NCBI GenBank assembly: GCA_030374805.1
Contig: JARGSG010000113.1
Span: forward strand, 185,144 to 249,143
DNA length: 64,000 nucleotides
DNA from: Gracilaria gracilis
Taxonomy: Eukaryota > Rhodophyta > Florideophyceae > Gracilariales > Gracilariaceae
Reading direction: 5' to 3'
Every line of letters starts with the position of its first letter. Within the stretch, counting starts at the first letter, position 1. Made by a program: the position numbers and the translations under genes. Below are positions 10,038-23,099 of this stretch, piece after piece. Under the pieces are notes generated by a model. The model saw only the letters and a list, made by a program, of their open reading frames with translations, was not told the DNA's origin and made no database searches.

Positions 10038-11878
10038 ATGCACATTTACGTTTATCATGCTGATTGCATTACGTACGACAGCACAATCTCCAACCAGGAA
10101 TTTGTGTTGCTTGCGTGTTCGGAGAGCGCAAAAATTGATGTGAGCAGTTTCCGAAGCGACCAGGTAACCGCCAAATTCAGTGACCAATTCGCGTTCTCAA
10201 AATGTCGTAATCAGCTTCCTGTGGTGGTTTGCGAGCTAAAAGATATGGCCGGATCTACACTTCCTCCAAATGTCTTACGTTTTACACGCGATACTCTCAC
10301 TGTTTCCAATGATCCGGGGTGTAATCTTGAGAACGTGGCACAGCTCTTTCTCGACGAAATGAATTCAGAGGAGTTTATTGTCACTGCGCTAGGTTCTTTC
10401 GAAGAAAAAGAAATATACCAGAAAGTGCCTTACTGTATGAAATGGTGAACACAAAGTGGACTCCATCCAGCAAAAGATGCATTGATCAGAAGATCTTACG
10501 CGCACAAGACGGAACTCGGTCTGTTTCTGTTATTCATGAATAGTTCTTTCCTCAACTGCTTTCGTTTGTGGACCAGTAAGAAGTTGAAAAAGCGAGCAAA
10601 ACGCACAAAACCTCTCCGTATGGACGAACTCAAGGCGTATTTGGGTCTCGAGCTTGCTACATCAATCCACAAACTGAATCACTTGAAGGATTACTGGTGC
10701 ACGTCAGACCTTTTGGGAATTTCTTTCTTTAAAAAAGTTAAGCGAAGGGATGCCTTTCTGGCAATTCGCGCGTCGCTCCGTATGTATCCGGAATACGAAC
10801 ATGATGTAGCGCTTCCTGACCCATTGTGGGACAGTCAGAAATGCTGGAGCACTACGTTGGAAACGCAGCAACGCTGGCCGTTCCAGTAGGTGTGAGCACC
10901 TTGGATGAAAACACGGTTAGATGCAAAGGCCACACTCGTGCCAAGTCTTATATGAAATGGAAACCTGTGCGTTTCGGAATTCGCCTCTACGCTGTCGTTG
11001 GATGGTCGCACGGATACTTGCACAGCCTGCAAGATAATGGCTCTGGTAACACCTCAGGCAAGAGTCCCGTCCCACGCTACACAAATATCTTTAGGGATTT
11101 ACGTGGTGCAGTCGATCGCAAAGTAGATGGAAGTCTCCTAAAAAAGTCATCGCCATTCGCTTTGTGGTGCACCGAACTCGCGCACCAAACAAAGCTGCAT
11201 CCAACCCCGGGAGAGGAAAGATTGATTGTGATGGATAATTTCTACACAAGACATATGCTAGCGCGCCAATTACACATTCTTTCCGATGGGGAGTGCATCA
11301 TTCTTGGAACCGTTCGGTTCAATAACATTGACGGCATCAATCGCCCAGCACTGAAAGAGGCAGTTTGTAGTCTACAGCATGCAAGGAAAGAAGAGCGAGT
11401 TCTGGTGCAGGTTCTAGAGAAGAGCAGTACCTTGAACGCTGCAGTAACTGTCGCGAAGGACACTGGTTTTGTTGTATTCAAGGACCGCACAGTGGTGTCA
11501 TTCTATACAAATGACCTCGCAGACGCACCATCCGCACTCATTCAAAAGCCTGACGCTCACGCTGTAAAGTGTGTCCATGGTCTCACTCCATTGGAGCGAT
11601 GGACAGAAGAAAAGTCAATGACCCGATCCACCCTACAGGTGCAGGCAGTCATTGTGGCTTATAAGCTCTTTATGAATGGTGTCGATCGCTTCAACCAGTT
11701 GCGATCAACCTCGGCCATATTGCGTAAGATAAACCGGGTCACAATGAGCTTGTTGACATTTATTCTTGATGCTAGTATTATAAATGCTCACGCATTGCTC
11801 AACGCCGTATCAAAGGAAGGAGATACTATCATTGACGTGCTACAGATGAAGCAACGGATTATAGAACAGCTGGTTGCT
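10038..11878 (+). pseudogene. piggyBac transposase, copy B, 5' part
   Basis: The frame from ATG 10038 runs to a TGA at 10446-10448, continues in the same frame from 10449 and shifts frame at about 10830-10848. It then stays open until LTR-1 interrupts it after 11878. The catalytic core is complete: LDENTVRCKG, VMDNFYTRH and GVDRFNQLRS give all three Asp residues of the DDE_Tnp_1_7 (piggyBac) family. The 3' part resumes at 31203. Once the 5-bp duplication is removed, the register matches copy A exactly (QLV followed by the NVEYKQ or HVQYKQ block). Copy B is thus less decayed than copy A in its active site, but it is broken by insertion, one stop and one frameshift. Confidence 0.9.
11874..11878. 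repeat. target duplication of LTR-1, left copy
   Basis: TTGCT abuts the 5' LTR, and TTTTT at 31198-31202 abuts the 3' LTR. Three of five bases agree. Treating them as a 5-bp duplication restores the transposase reading register, which supports the assignment despite the mismatches. Confidence 0.6.
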
Positions 11879-12383
11879 TGTGGTACAGTGAGCGGAGTTC
11901 CCATGTGGGTGTTCCACCTTTAATGGAATAGGTGGATAGACCGATAGGATAGAAACTACAGTAGCAGATAGAGTAGATATTTTCTGAGGTGCCCTCGGCA
12001 GATGGCACCTCAACGTGGCCCACGTGGGTGCCAAACTAGAGGTCGAGCCCCGCTCACCCTCAAGGTGATCGCGGCGCTCCCTCCCCGACTATATTGTAAA
12101 GTTGAGCACCTTCTACCTAAGTCTACATCTATCTGGTTTCTACAGTCAACCTCGTGGTTTAGCTAGGACTATTCAGGCTTTACTAGCACGCTACGCGCCG
12201 TTCTCCGGATCTACCTAATGGTTACGGTCTAGCCAGCTGCTATCTCGCGCCCCCAGTGGTAGGTGCTGCTTCACACCCCTCGGTATCCTTTATCCTGCCT
12301 TCTAGGTCGAGCCCACGCGCGCTTCCTAGCCACTCGTCCACACAAACTACCCAATTGGACACAGCTCATGCTGTTGTACCACA
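11879..12383 (+). repeat. LTR-1 5' LTR
   Basis: This 505-bp repeat starts TGTGGTACA and ends in its perfect inverse TGTACCACA. Its first 159 and last 346 bases match the two halves of the 3' LTR. Confidence 0.92.
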
Positions 12384-12386
12384 TTT

Positions 12387-12404
12387 TGGTCTCCCGATTT
12401 AGAA
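12387..12404 (+). promoter_or_regulatory. LTR-1 primer-binding site
   Basis: TGGTCTCCCGATTTAGAA follows the LTR after a 3-base TTT spacer. It differs by one base from the equivalent site of LTR-3. It would pair with a tRNA 3' end ending in GGGAGACCA. Confidence 0.75.
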
Positions 12405-12528
12405 ATTGTGGAATCACCAATTGGCCCGAAAAGAAATTTTGAAAGGAAGGAAGTGGAATTAGAATACCGATCGGAGTTTGAGTATCACTAGAAAGCGATT
12501 TAGTTAATCATCAATTGACCCATTGGAT

Positions 12529-14563
12529 ATGTCGACGAACCCTGTTGGAACCAGAGGATCATCTAGCCGAGGATCAGGCGTGGGCCCTTCCACATACGCT
12601 AGACCCATCCTGGATAACCCCGAGGAATTATTACGTCATAATTCCACCATGGTACACGCCGATGGCGGGTAGCCGACGGCTATAGAGGCCACTCCCCCGG
12701 CGAGCCGATCGGTATTATATCACCCTCCGGTACCGTCGGAGGCTAGCGCCGATACTCACCCCGTGGTACTAAATGACGAGAAACCAACTATAGTAGTTCC
12801 ACGTCTGGACCTGGAGGCGATCACCCGTATGGTTGCAGAGAGAGCTGCAGTGGAACTATCCGACAGGATGCCCGCATTGGTGTTGAATTTCATCGAGCAG
12901 GACGCTCGGGAACATATAGACCAGATGGTGTAAGAGTCACTGAAGAAGCACCAAGTGGTGCCACTACAGGACATCTCAGCCACGCCGGTTAAAACACCGA
13001 TCGGTACTGGAAACCCTCAGGTTTATACAGCGACGAAGACGGTCCAACCCAATCTTCCTTTTAGACCGTTTGGTGAGAAGCTAATTGACCCCCATCTGGA
13101 CAGAGCAGACCCTTGCAGGGGTGAGGGCCCGAGGATTATATACCTCTCGAACCAACGGGTAGAGCCATACAAGGACGACAGGAAGAAGAGTTCTGATGGT
13201 GGTTATTCGTCTGACGCAGAGGATGAGCCGCGATGAAGACCAAAGGGTAAGAAGAAGACAAATAGGAGGAAGAAGAAGGGTCATGGGTCTGACCCGGACT
13301 CTTCGAGCTCCGACACTGATTCGGACTCGTCGCATGGCGATGGCCGTTGAGGTAGAAGGAAAAGAAAGAACAACAACCGAAAGGCCAAGAAATTCCGAAA
13401 AGGGAAAGCCAAACGGTATGAGACGTCGGACTCAGAAACCGATACGGATACGGACGATGACCTGCAGGTAATGCACCCGCTCAATAATCTCTTCACCTAT
13501 TTCAGTGGCTCATAAAATAACTAAGCAGCACAAGCGGCTTAGTTTCCAAATGAGAGATACGACCTTCAGCGGTGACGATCCTATCGCGATCATAGACTTC
13601 CTGCAGAGGTTTAAGATCGCATGTGACCAGAATGGGTTTTCGGAAGGCGCATCCATGTGGCTCTTTCAGTTCTACCTCAAAGAACAATCGGCTATACTGC
13701 TGCACAGCAGGATGCAAGGAAGTACTATGGCGGTGGACGAAGACCAGACGGAAATGTTAAGTTCCTACTCACAGGTGGTGTATTACCTATTTGAGACATA
13801 TGCAACTGCTGAGGTCATCCAAGAAGCGTACAGAGAAGTTCTCAACTAACCTCAGAGGTCCGGACAAACCGAGACGGAATTCGCGAAGTCATTGTTCGCA
13901 ATGGCCTCCAGATGCGGTAATGTATTCACCACTACCAGGCTGAAGTAAATGCTGGCCGACAACGTTGACCAGTCCATAAAGGCCCAAGTGAGGAACTACT
14001 TGGCAACCAACCGGAAAGTGGACTACAACGGACTTGCTCGTTATGCACAAGATTTAGGGGACACACACCGAGCTGGAAAGAGACCCTTTGCCTCTACATC
14101 TAAGCCGCTAAAGACGAAAGACAAGGCGCGCCGAAAGGTATTGGAGGTGGACTACTCCTCGGAGGAGATGGCACAGAGAGCAACGCCGGCAGGTACGGGG
14201 ATTAACAGAGTTGGAACGGGCTACCACAATGGGGTCTCGACACCGTCCAACCGGTCAACCACGACGCCGAGTGGTTCGCCGACGATGACGTCAGAACCGA
14301 TCGCCGGTGAGCACGTGTTGGCAGTACCTCATTATACGCCACAGAGCCCACAGAGTACATACCGCACGGCCCTTGACAGGCGATCCACGGTTCCTAGACC
14401 ACCACCCGGCCAGCGCTCGCTGTCCATGGCGATCCGAGATCCCGCCACAGAAAACTTTCTCTGCTGGCTGTGCCTATCGCCCCACCATCAGGCTACGGTG
14501 TGCCTTAATGTAGCACTACCAGCACGCGCCGCCATATTTCAAGCGAGACAAAGCAACCCCTAA
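12529..14563 (+). pseudogene. LTR-1 gag
   Basis: The ATG at 12529 opens a Gag collinear with that of LTR-3. Shared blocks are PILDNPEELLR near the start, then the acidic and basic linker, FLQ(R/K)FKIACDQNGFSEGA in the capsid-like region, and NRKVDYNGLARYA. A CCHC-type knuckle CWLCLSPHHQATVC lies near 14460. There are several stops (for example near 12670 and 12931) and frameshifts (near 13500, 13850 and 13945), so no full-length protein can be made. Gag would have formed the virus-like particle and bound the element RNA through the knuckle. Confidence 0.85.
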
Positions 14564-14794
14564 GACGTATTCAGGCCAACCATGCAACGCCGGGGGAAAC
14601 CGACAGGAAACACCCGCCCCCGATCCCAAAGGAGCCCAAACGGTCAATATGGTTTCCGCCTCTGAGATGCAGGATCAAATTACTCAACAGGGAGCTAGCC
14701 CGTCCCAACAGGTGAAAAACGCCTAAAGGTCGACACACAGGCCGCTGCCGGCCGGCCTCCCTCGGAAGGCCAGCCAGTTCCAACTGGTTTTCGT

Positions 14795-17700
14795 ATGGAT
14801 GATTACCAAAGGGTTGCCGATCCGGGTGACGGCAGAAACCAAACGGAGACGATATGCTTTCTAAAGCACGACAACTACAAGGTAAACATCACCCTTGGGC
14901 TCAGTAATAACCAATTTGCCCCATGCGTATCAGTCCTTGATACGGGTGCCGGACCAAATTTGGTTAACGCGTAGTTACTCCCACAAAGCCTCCTAGACAA
15001 GATACGCTCGTGCTCCCTCCGGAACCCACTGGTCGATGCAAATAACCGCCCCCTTTCTATACGTGGTATTCTCGACCTAATGGTGAATGTTGGAGAGCTA
15101 AAGGCTAGAGTACGGTTCATCGTCATCAATCACTTAGCCACCGATTGTATCCTCGGAACAACCTTTATTGACAACCATGTGAAGGTTATACTGCCACGCG
15201 CAAGGGCAGTTGTCTTCTATCAAGGTCCGAGGGTTGCCATAATCGGACTTCAAAGATCTCCAACTCTGGAGCAGAGGGAGAACCCATCGGCAACAGTATC
15301 CAATAAAGTACGACTAACCAATGCCGTCAAAATACCCCAATGCACCAAGTGGTGGTGAAAGTAACATGCGACCGGCCGGGTCTGCTAACCTTACAAAACC
15401 ACCCGCGGGTATTGGAACGCCATTTGACCATGATGGCAAACGGAATTGTAGACAACGTACCGTCGCTACCATTTCAGATATATGTCAGTAACTTCCGTTA
15501 CCACCCGGTTAAACTACCTAAACATACCGTTATTGGACTGGCCCTACCAGCACTGGGCAGCATATTTCTCATTAACTCACGTGGGCCGAACGAGGACGTC
15601 GCCGCTAAGGAGGGGGGGAAGACAATATAGCTAACGAAAACCAACAAGAATCAGCTAACGCCGAAGAACGAACTAGGGAGCTGAACGAAATGAACAGCTG
15701 GAAAGACGGGGTAGCATCGGCTTCGAGGACAAATCAGTTAAGGAACAAGTCCTCGATCTGCTGGAGCCCTTCAGTTCCATGTGGTCGGGACGCCTAGGCG
15801 TCATTAAAGCCACGCAACACCGTATCGACCTGGTTCCTGGACCCAGACCGGTACATCAACAACCTTATAGAGCTCGCCACAAGGCCCGAGAGGTTACACA
15901 GGACGAAGTAGACAGGATGCTTCGAGAGGGAGTAATCGAACCCCCACAGGCCGAATGGGCGAGTGCCGTGGTCCTCGCTCAGAAAAAAGAGGATAAAAGA
16001 ATGCGATTTTGTGTTGACAACAGAAAACTAAACGCCCTGACAGTTCGCGATTCCTACCCCATACCCAGAATGGTGAGTACATAGACTCATTAGAAAACGC
16101 TAAGGTGTTTACTACATTGAACGCCAACTGTGGGTACTGGCAGGTGAACATACCGGACGAGGATCGTGACAAAACAACATTCACATGCCATGCAGGAATT
16201 TACCGTTTCCTTCGAATGCCGTTTGGATGACGTAACGCGCCAGCAACTTTCCAATGGGCCCTGGGCATCATCCTTGCGAAAGTCAAATGGCAAACCGCCC
16301 TGGAATACATTGACGATGTGTTTATCTACTCCCGAACGGTGAAAGAACAATTTAACCACGTGCGAACGGTGCTTAGCCTTCTACGTAATGCAGGAGTAAC
16401 ACTGAAACTAAGCAAGTGCGTCTTGTTTGATTAGAAGGTGGAATACCTTGGACAAATGATGAGCTCAGGGCGCCTTGAGGTAACGAGACGAAATATCCGA
16501 ACGGTTCAGGAGGCTCGTATTTTCCAAACCCAAACGGATATCCGGGCCTTTATTGGTTTATGTAACGTATACCGTCGGTTCATCAAAGGGTTCGCCAAGA
16601 TTGCAGTCCCCCTTAATCGTAAACTACGAAAGGGCCAGCAGGACCAGTTCGAGTACTTGGAAGAGGACGAGATCGAGGCCTTCCAGAAGTTGAAGGCAGC
16701 ACTTCTCTCACCACCAGTACTGGCATTATCGAAAGCTGGCCTCCCCTATATCCTTGTTACCGACGCCTCAGCAGCCCAAATTGGGTGCTGCGTAATGCAA
16801 GAACAGGAGTACGGAGCGAAATTACCAATTGGCTACTGGAGTACAGCTCTTAGCAAAACAGAGCAAAACTACACCCTCACGGAAAAAGAATGCATGGCGG
16901 TGGTATGGATCATGCTCATACTTCTGCCTTACAAATATGGAGTGAAGGTTACCTTACGGACTGACCATGATGCCCTGAGGTAGATTCTGGGCTTGGCAGA
17001 CGCTTCGGGACGATTGGGCAGATGGAGGTTACGTCTACTAGAGTTTTCATATGACGTGCAATACCGCCCAGGGATAAAACACCGAGTAGCCGACGCTCTT
17101 TTGCGCCTCAACACCGAGGGGTGGGAAGACGCGCCACTGGAAGATGACATTCCATTTTTTACCGTCCAACTCAACGAACCGGTCCAGACACTTGAAAGAG
17201 CTCGGACGGGGACCTTTATGGACGACGAAGAGGTACTCGATGAAGAACAACCACCCCAGGGGGAAGAGTGCGCATTCGCTATAGAAGAAGAACATTCCCC
17301 ACTAACCAAAGAGAAATTCCTGAGAGAGCAAGCTACCGACCGATATTGCAAGTCACTAGCCGAGACTGTAGGGCTGAAACAATCACAGTTCGATATGAAC
17401 CATGAGGGATACCTGGTAAGGCGTTCGTCACTGGATGGGGTGCTTCAAAAGGTGGTCCCGGAATCTCTCCGGCAACACGTACTCCAATTAGGTCACATGT
17501 CATTCCTTGCAGGCCACCCGGGAGGCACCAGGATGTACTACACCTTGAGGAGAGAGTTCTCCTGGGCATTGATGGCTCATGATGTCTACACCTATGTGGG
17601 TAGGGGCACTTCTTGTGTCAAAACCAGAGGAGGTCTAAGGAAACACCGCAAATACCTAAAGTTGTTCCCAGCCGCGGGCCCTCTGGAATTCGGGGCGATC

Positions 17701-18942
17701 GACCTCCTTGGACCATTGCCAGAAACGACAAAGAAGTACATGTACGTCATGGTCATTACCGACCGGTTTACTAAGCTCACAAGAGCTATCCTCCTAAAAA
17801 GTACGACCTCAGCGAGTCTGGCACAAATCTTTTTGAACCACTGGGTGTATCCATATGGCGCACCAATATACCTTCTCACGGAAAATGGATCCAATCTGGC
17901 CTCGAAGTTCTTTGAGTCGGTTTGTACCATGATCGTTCTGAAACAGTACTCCACAATCGCATACCATCCCCAAACCAATGGGCAAGTCGAGCGGTACAAC
18001 AAAACACTGGTGGCACGCCTCCAACACTATGTAGAGGAGCACCAAACCAGTTGGGCAGATTTTATTCAACAGCTCACGTACGCGTACAACCTTCAGGTAC
18101 ACCGATCGACGGGAACAACTCCTTTTGACTTGATTCTATCACGGCCCCCGCCTGGGATTACTCTCCAATCTTGGCCCGAAAACCAGAAGGAACCGGGTAG
18201 AAAAACAGCCGCCCAGATGAAGAAAAATATCCTGTCAAGACTACGAAGACTACGACAGTCCTTGAAGGTGGCAACCGGGAAGCTCACGGAGCCCCAACAA
18301 CGGTACAAACGCTAATACGACCAAAAGGTAAAACACGTCGTCACAGCCCGACCGGGAGACTACGTCTATGTGGACATTCCGCCAAAAAGTGCACGTCCAA
18401 CCGGCCGAAGAAAGAGAAGACCGATTTGTAGATAAAAGCATACGGTGGAAGCTACTCCCTAAGGCTGCAGGACCACTTAAGGTAATTCGGAGCGACGATC
18501 ACACCGTAACGATACTGAAAAAGGGTTTGGAGAACACCTTATCAATTGATTGTATCACAAAATCCCCAGTCGAAGAAAGACAGCCAAGGAGTCCACCTGA
18601 AGATCAACAACAGCCACCACCACCAGAGACAAGAGTAGTCAGTACAGACCCATTGGGACAAACAGCAACAACACCCAGGGACCTTCACCGAGGCAGGCAA
18701 ACCCATTAGAACCAAACAACGCCCCTACCACATCGGAAGAAGTCATCGATACGATCATTGGACACGAGCACACCATAAAACGAATTCGTTACCGAGTTCG
18801 GTGGTACGGATGGACAGCAATTTATGATACGATGGAACCCCCTGGCCATTTACCCAACAACTTCATTATTCGTTACTGGAGAAAACGAGAACAACAACCA
18901 CCACCTGGATCTTTAAATGCCCCTGTGGAACAGCGACGATAG
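14795..18942 (+). pseudogene. LTR-1 pol: protease, RT, RNase H, integrase, chromodomain
   Basis: The retropepsin motif DTGAGPN is at about 14939, with ATDCILG downstream. RT begins near 15780 and has YIDDV at 16306-16320. RNase H follows with TDAS near 16760. Integrase has a zinc-binding HHCC region in which the first Cys of CxxC is lost (RGTSC). Its catalytic core reads AIDLLGPLP, then LLTENGSN where LTR-3 keeps LLTDNGSN, then NGQVERYN. The chromodomain (VRWYGW, then MEPPGHLP) ends at 18942. Breaks include a frameshift near 16075, TGA near 16227, TAG near 16433, TAG replacing Trp at 16981-16983 and TAA replacing Tyr near 18313. The element is clearly immobile by its own enzymes. Confidence 0.9.
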
Positions 18943-19114
18943 AAGGGGGGGGAACACTTTGGGACGGTAGAGTTTTTGTTTTACTTTTTCGTCTGGTGTT
19001 CACGTGCGAAGCGCAACTAAGAAGCCGAAGAAGAAGAAAAAAAGAGAGAAACAAGCGCAAACAGGAATATTTATTGGCAAAGGTTACCGCCAGTAGTTTA
19101 GTAGACTACGAAGA
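18943..19114. other. LTR-1 spacer between converging pol and antisense gene
   Basis: A 172-bp A-rich spacer separates the pol stop from the stop of the antisense gene. It could carry shared 3'-end signals, but no specific motif was recognised. Confidence 0.4.
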
Positions 19115-21920
19115 TTACTGCCCGCTGTGATGGGAACCGCCTCGGCCACTACCAGAACCTCCGTACGCCCCAGGCCATGAACTTTGACCAGAACCACGGC
19201 CGTTTCCACTACCACCGGAGCCACCACCCTACCCACCCCCAGCCAGCGGCAGCTGAGCCAAGGGATGGCCCGGTGGTACCGTGAGTTACTGGCAACGTGC
19301 CCGATGGCGCTTGGCCTGTTGGGGGCGTCGTCACCATACGAGTGACATTGGACGGAGCAGCAGCGCCCGATGCGGCAACTCCAGAAGGAATAGGCACCGA
19401 CGGGGGGCGACTATAATAGATCCGCCGAAGCTGGGACGGTGGAGGAACCCTGGCTACGTCAAAAGAACCGAGCGGGCCGAATGGCACGGAACCCGCTGGC
19501 GCAGTCGCAAACCCATAGGGGATAGCCCCACCTTTACCAGCGGGCTGGCCAAAACCACCAGGGTATTGATATGTTGGATTGGAACCAACCAGAGCAGGAA
19601 AAGCGGGCATAGCTTGGGGGTTCGGGGAAAGAGACACACCACCCTGGTCTACCATTTGGGATAAAGAACCAACCTGCCTGGACATCAAGTGGTACATAAT
19701 CTGTTGAAATTGGTCACGAAACTTCCGCAGCGCCTCATTCTGGTTGGAATGTTGAACCAGAGTGGGCAAGTAACTCGTAAGGGTGTCAATGGCCTGGACG
19801 GTAGAAGGCGGTCCAGGACGGTTAAGGTGCTGCAGGCACGCCTGGTATAGGCATTGCAGCGCCCTCTCAATAGCCGTTAGGTGTACTCCGTTCTGGGGAA
19901 CCATCGGAGAAGGTACGGGCCCTGACCGGAACGGGCCTGCAACCCTGTTACCAACTGGGGTGTTAGGAACTCTCCGGTTAGCTGGAGGAGGAACCATAGT
20001 GGGAGGGCTCGAGGTCACCGGGACATTCTAAGGAATCGCCGGGGACTCGATGACCGATTGAGGTCGCACCACAACAGGTTCTTCACCATTCGGGCCAGGC
20101 ACGGGATCATCAGACAAGTGGTTGGCCAAAATTTGCTCCTCCTCCTCCACCACCCGGAGCTCCTGTGAGTTCCAAGCCGCTCAAGCGTGGTCGGGCCCCC
20201 AAGTATGGTTTAGAGCAGCATCCAATACGGCGTTAAGCTCATTGGCCGTATACGGAATTTTGTGGACCAAGTGGTCAACGGTTAGCTCATCGCGAGTGAC
20301 CGTGACAAGATGCTTCGGCACACGGAACACGCGGGCGACTGGAGTCAATGCATGCGCCGGGAAGGTGGGGTCGGACGACCGAGTGGCCGAAGTGATTACC
20401 TCACGGGAAGCCTGCAACGCCAACAGAGCAACCAAAGCGGCGAATTCCGCAACTCCGAAGGACCAGACGGTAGAAGCCAAGTTCGTGCTCTTAAAGATTG
20501 CACTGCCAAAGTAGGCCAAGACGGGAGGCGTCGGGGCATCGAGATACTGACAGACCTCGTACTGCTCCCACCATTGGGAACGTTGGAAGTAAAGCTCCCG
20601 AAAGACTTTCACATCCTGGGGAAAGAATTCCACGGAGTTGTAAGTGTACATCGTACGAACATTCGAACATCGATGACGCAACCTGCTTTCCGTGATCTGG
20701 TCGCTGGTCGACCTTCGGCGTTCCATGAACCAATTGGAATGAAGAGGACGATCGAAGCTAAGCATGAGGGGCGTGGACTTCAGGATTTGAGAACGAGGAC
20801 CAAGCTGATTAAGACCATATACCAAACGGCCGAAATAGAATTCTTCATGTGGACCACGGAGATGAGGCAAATCCGAAGGGATCATCGGAGGAATCACCAT
20901 GACCAACGGGGTATGAAGATTTTTAGCGGCGAACGCCTCATATTTGTTCTGGGGTTGGTTGCGTGAACCAGAGGGTGCAAACGGACGATGGGAGGGGATA
21001 CGGTCGAGACATTTGCAGTCCCAGCGTTTAAAGAACAGGTAATCCGCGACAACCGGGTGGCGGAACACATGGGAAATCTGTTAGACATTCGCCGGAGCGG
21101 GCTAATTTCCGTGGGACTGAAAGATGCGAGGATTTACCAAACCGAGCGGGACCCCATACTGGCCCAGCGGTTGAAACAGATCCTGATAGGTTAATGGTGG
21201 AGGTGGACCAGAGGAAGATACCCCAAACGGAGAACTGGAAACACCGGCTGGAGCAGTGTGAGAAGTAACCTAAGGGTCAGGATCGGGGTATGAATTATAA
21301 GCCATTCCGGTTATCGAGTCGACGGCTAGGTCGACGGATCTATTTCCCCGACCTGCGCCGCGTCCACTGCTATCTGGACCACCAGGAGTGCCGCCGCGGG
21401 TGACCCTCGATTGCGAACGAGTGACGCGCTTGGCAATACCACCAAATGGCCCTACGCGGGGATGGCGGTTCATAGACGAGGACGCAACGCGCAAAACCGA
21501 CGGTTCAACGACGAATAGACCCTTCGTATCTACCAGGTCTGCATCGAGATCGATACCATCAAGGTCGATGAAGTCGTCATCGCCAAGGACCTCTTTTATA
21601 CCGTCGTCCACATGGGAAGAATAGTCACCGGCCAGACTCTCAACCGGACCAAGGGGCAGAACAAATGGTTGGAAAGGCGAGACACGGAGCCGCCGGGTGG
21701 GCCCAGATAACGAACCAGAAGGGAGAGCGACTACGGGTGGAGCATTCGGGGCGTGAGAAGTACACCGATTGGCAGGAGTCCCGGGAGCGCTGACTGACCA
21801 ATCAGCACGAGGGAGTGGAAACGCCGAGGACCCTCGGGAAGTGACGCGAACGGCTGGCCGCGCGGGAAAGCGCGTTACCTTCGACGTGTTGGGACCGTGT
21901 GGTGCGGCAGAAGGCAGAGG
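19115..21920 (-). pseudogene. LTR-1 antisense accessory gene (aORF)
   Basis: On the strand opposite to gag-pol, an open frame starts just inside the 3' LTR side (after a TGA near 21921) and runs toward pol. In order it has a Pro/Ser-rich N-terminus, an acidic patch (DDDFIDLDG), an RG-rich stretch and a central domain. That domain contains DYLFFKRWD, IPPMIPSDLP, SVEFF, TPPVLAYFG and ALLALQASREVI. A helical segment (QACLQHLNR ... LTSYLP ... FRDQFQQIMY) and a Gly-rich tail follow. The same blocks occur in the same order in LTR-3 (52176-54279). Breaks seen are a TAG after PDPDP near 21270, a TAG near 21130, TGA at 20181-20183, a TAG near 20029 and a frameshift near 19230. No start ATG is obvious. 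I do not recognise the family and see no membrane segment, polymerase or protease motif. Confidence 0.75.
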
Positions 21921-22377
21921 TCACCCCATAGAAGAAAAAAAACTATAATTAAGGCGCCACAAAGAAGACAAAACCACGTGGGATCGGCGAGGTACGGCGC
22001 AGGCACCCAAAAGAACGACCACTTTAAGATATAGCGGCACCAAAAGGGACACCAAAGTAGCGGTCCTGGTACAACACACGACTGTTCACGGGGCCCCAAA
22101 TGGCGAGGAAGATGATGGCCAACGGGTGAGCGCGCGATTCCGAAGCGCCCAAATGACACGAAGGGGACCAACCAAAAGGTGGGTGAGTAGTGGCAACGCC
22201 TTGAGCGAGACGATCTGATCAAATTAGGTGAAGAGCGACAGTAGGGAAGGTGCGAGACCGATAGGAGACACCGAAGTCACCTCTCCCACAAACGAGAGGG
22301 CAAGTTCGATACCGGCGGTTGTGGGATAGCAAGCGGGAAAGCAGCTCGCTTGGCAGACCCGTGGTCGTGCCTGGTGG
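21921..22377. other. LTR-1 region between antisense gene and polypurine tract
   Basis: This region presumably holds the promoter and 5' leader of the antisense gene. I see no clear core promoter motif in it. Confidence 0.35.
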
Positions 22378-22390
22378 TACAAGGGGGGTC
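22378..22390 (+). promoter_or_regulatory. LTR-1 polypurine tract
   Basis: A G-rich run ending AAGGGGGGTC lies directly before the 3' LTR, the expected primer for plus-strand DNA. LTR-3 has the closely similar AGGAAGGGGGTC. Confidence 0.7.
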
Positions 22391-22549
22391 TGTGGTACAG
22401 TGAGCGGAGTTTCCATGTGGGTGTCCGACCTTTAATGGAATAGGTTGATAGACCGATAGGATGGAAACTACAATAGCAGATAGAGTAGATATTTTCTGAG
22501 ATGCACTCGACAGATGGCACCTCAACGTGGCCTACGTGGGTGCCAAACT
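22391..22549 (+). repeat. LTR-1 3' LTR, first segment
   Basis: It matches bases 1-159 of the 5' LTR with about 10 differences. It ends in AAACT, the target duplication of LTR-2. Confidence 0.92.
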
Positions 22550-23099
22550 TGTGGAGCAACACCCTGAAAGAGAACGTCCATGGGATGTTCGAGTCCCACT
22601 CCCTGTATGGGCGAACTCAGCAGAAGAGCCCTCTGCCCGTGCGCATGCCAAGTGGCAGCCGGGTGTAAACCGGACACTGTACTGGAAGAACCTGCAGAGG
22701 TAAAAACCATGAGGAACCGGTGATCGGTAGTGAAGCACAGGAAAACCCAGAGAAAGGGTGCAAAAAGGGGGAAAAAGGGGTAAAGAAACCGTACAAACGG
22801 GGGAGTACTCCAAGTAACAGACACCCGGAGCAGAGCTAAAGGTCTTGCCAAACGAGTGAACAGACCCGAGGGGGAGCGACAACGGCAACAAAAGCCGAAA
22901 ATAACCCTATACAGGGGCGGAAGTGAAGCCTGTACCAGGAAACGATATATTCAATAAACGATCCGATACCACGGCGAAGATAACTATAAAGGACCTAATC
23001 GTGGGACAAAGACTGAAATGAGCCAGAAAATGGTGCACAGTAGCTTCCTAAAGGACCCTGATGGGTGAGTGTACCGACATCAGTCGTGATTACTCTCCT
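22550..23099 (-). repeat. LTR-2 3' LTR, truncated
   Basis: It matches 29851 to about 30403 closely, and similarity then stops abruptly. The part equivalent to U3 (about 443 bp) and any polypurine tract are missing. Confidence 0.85.
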
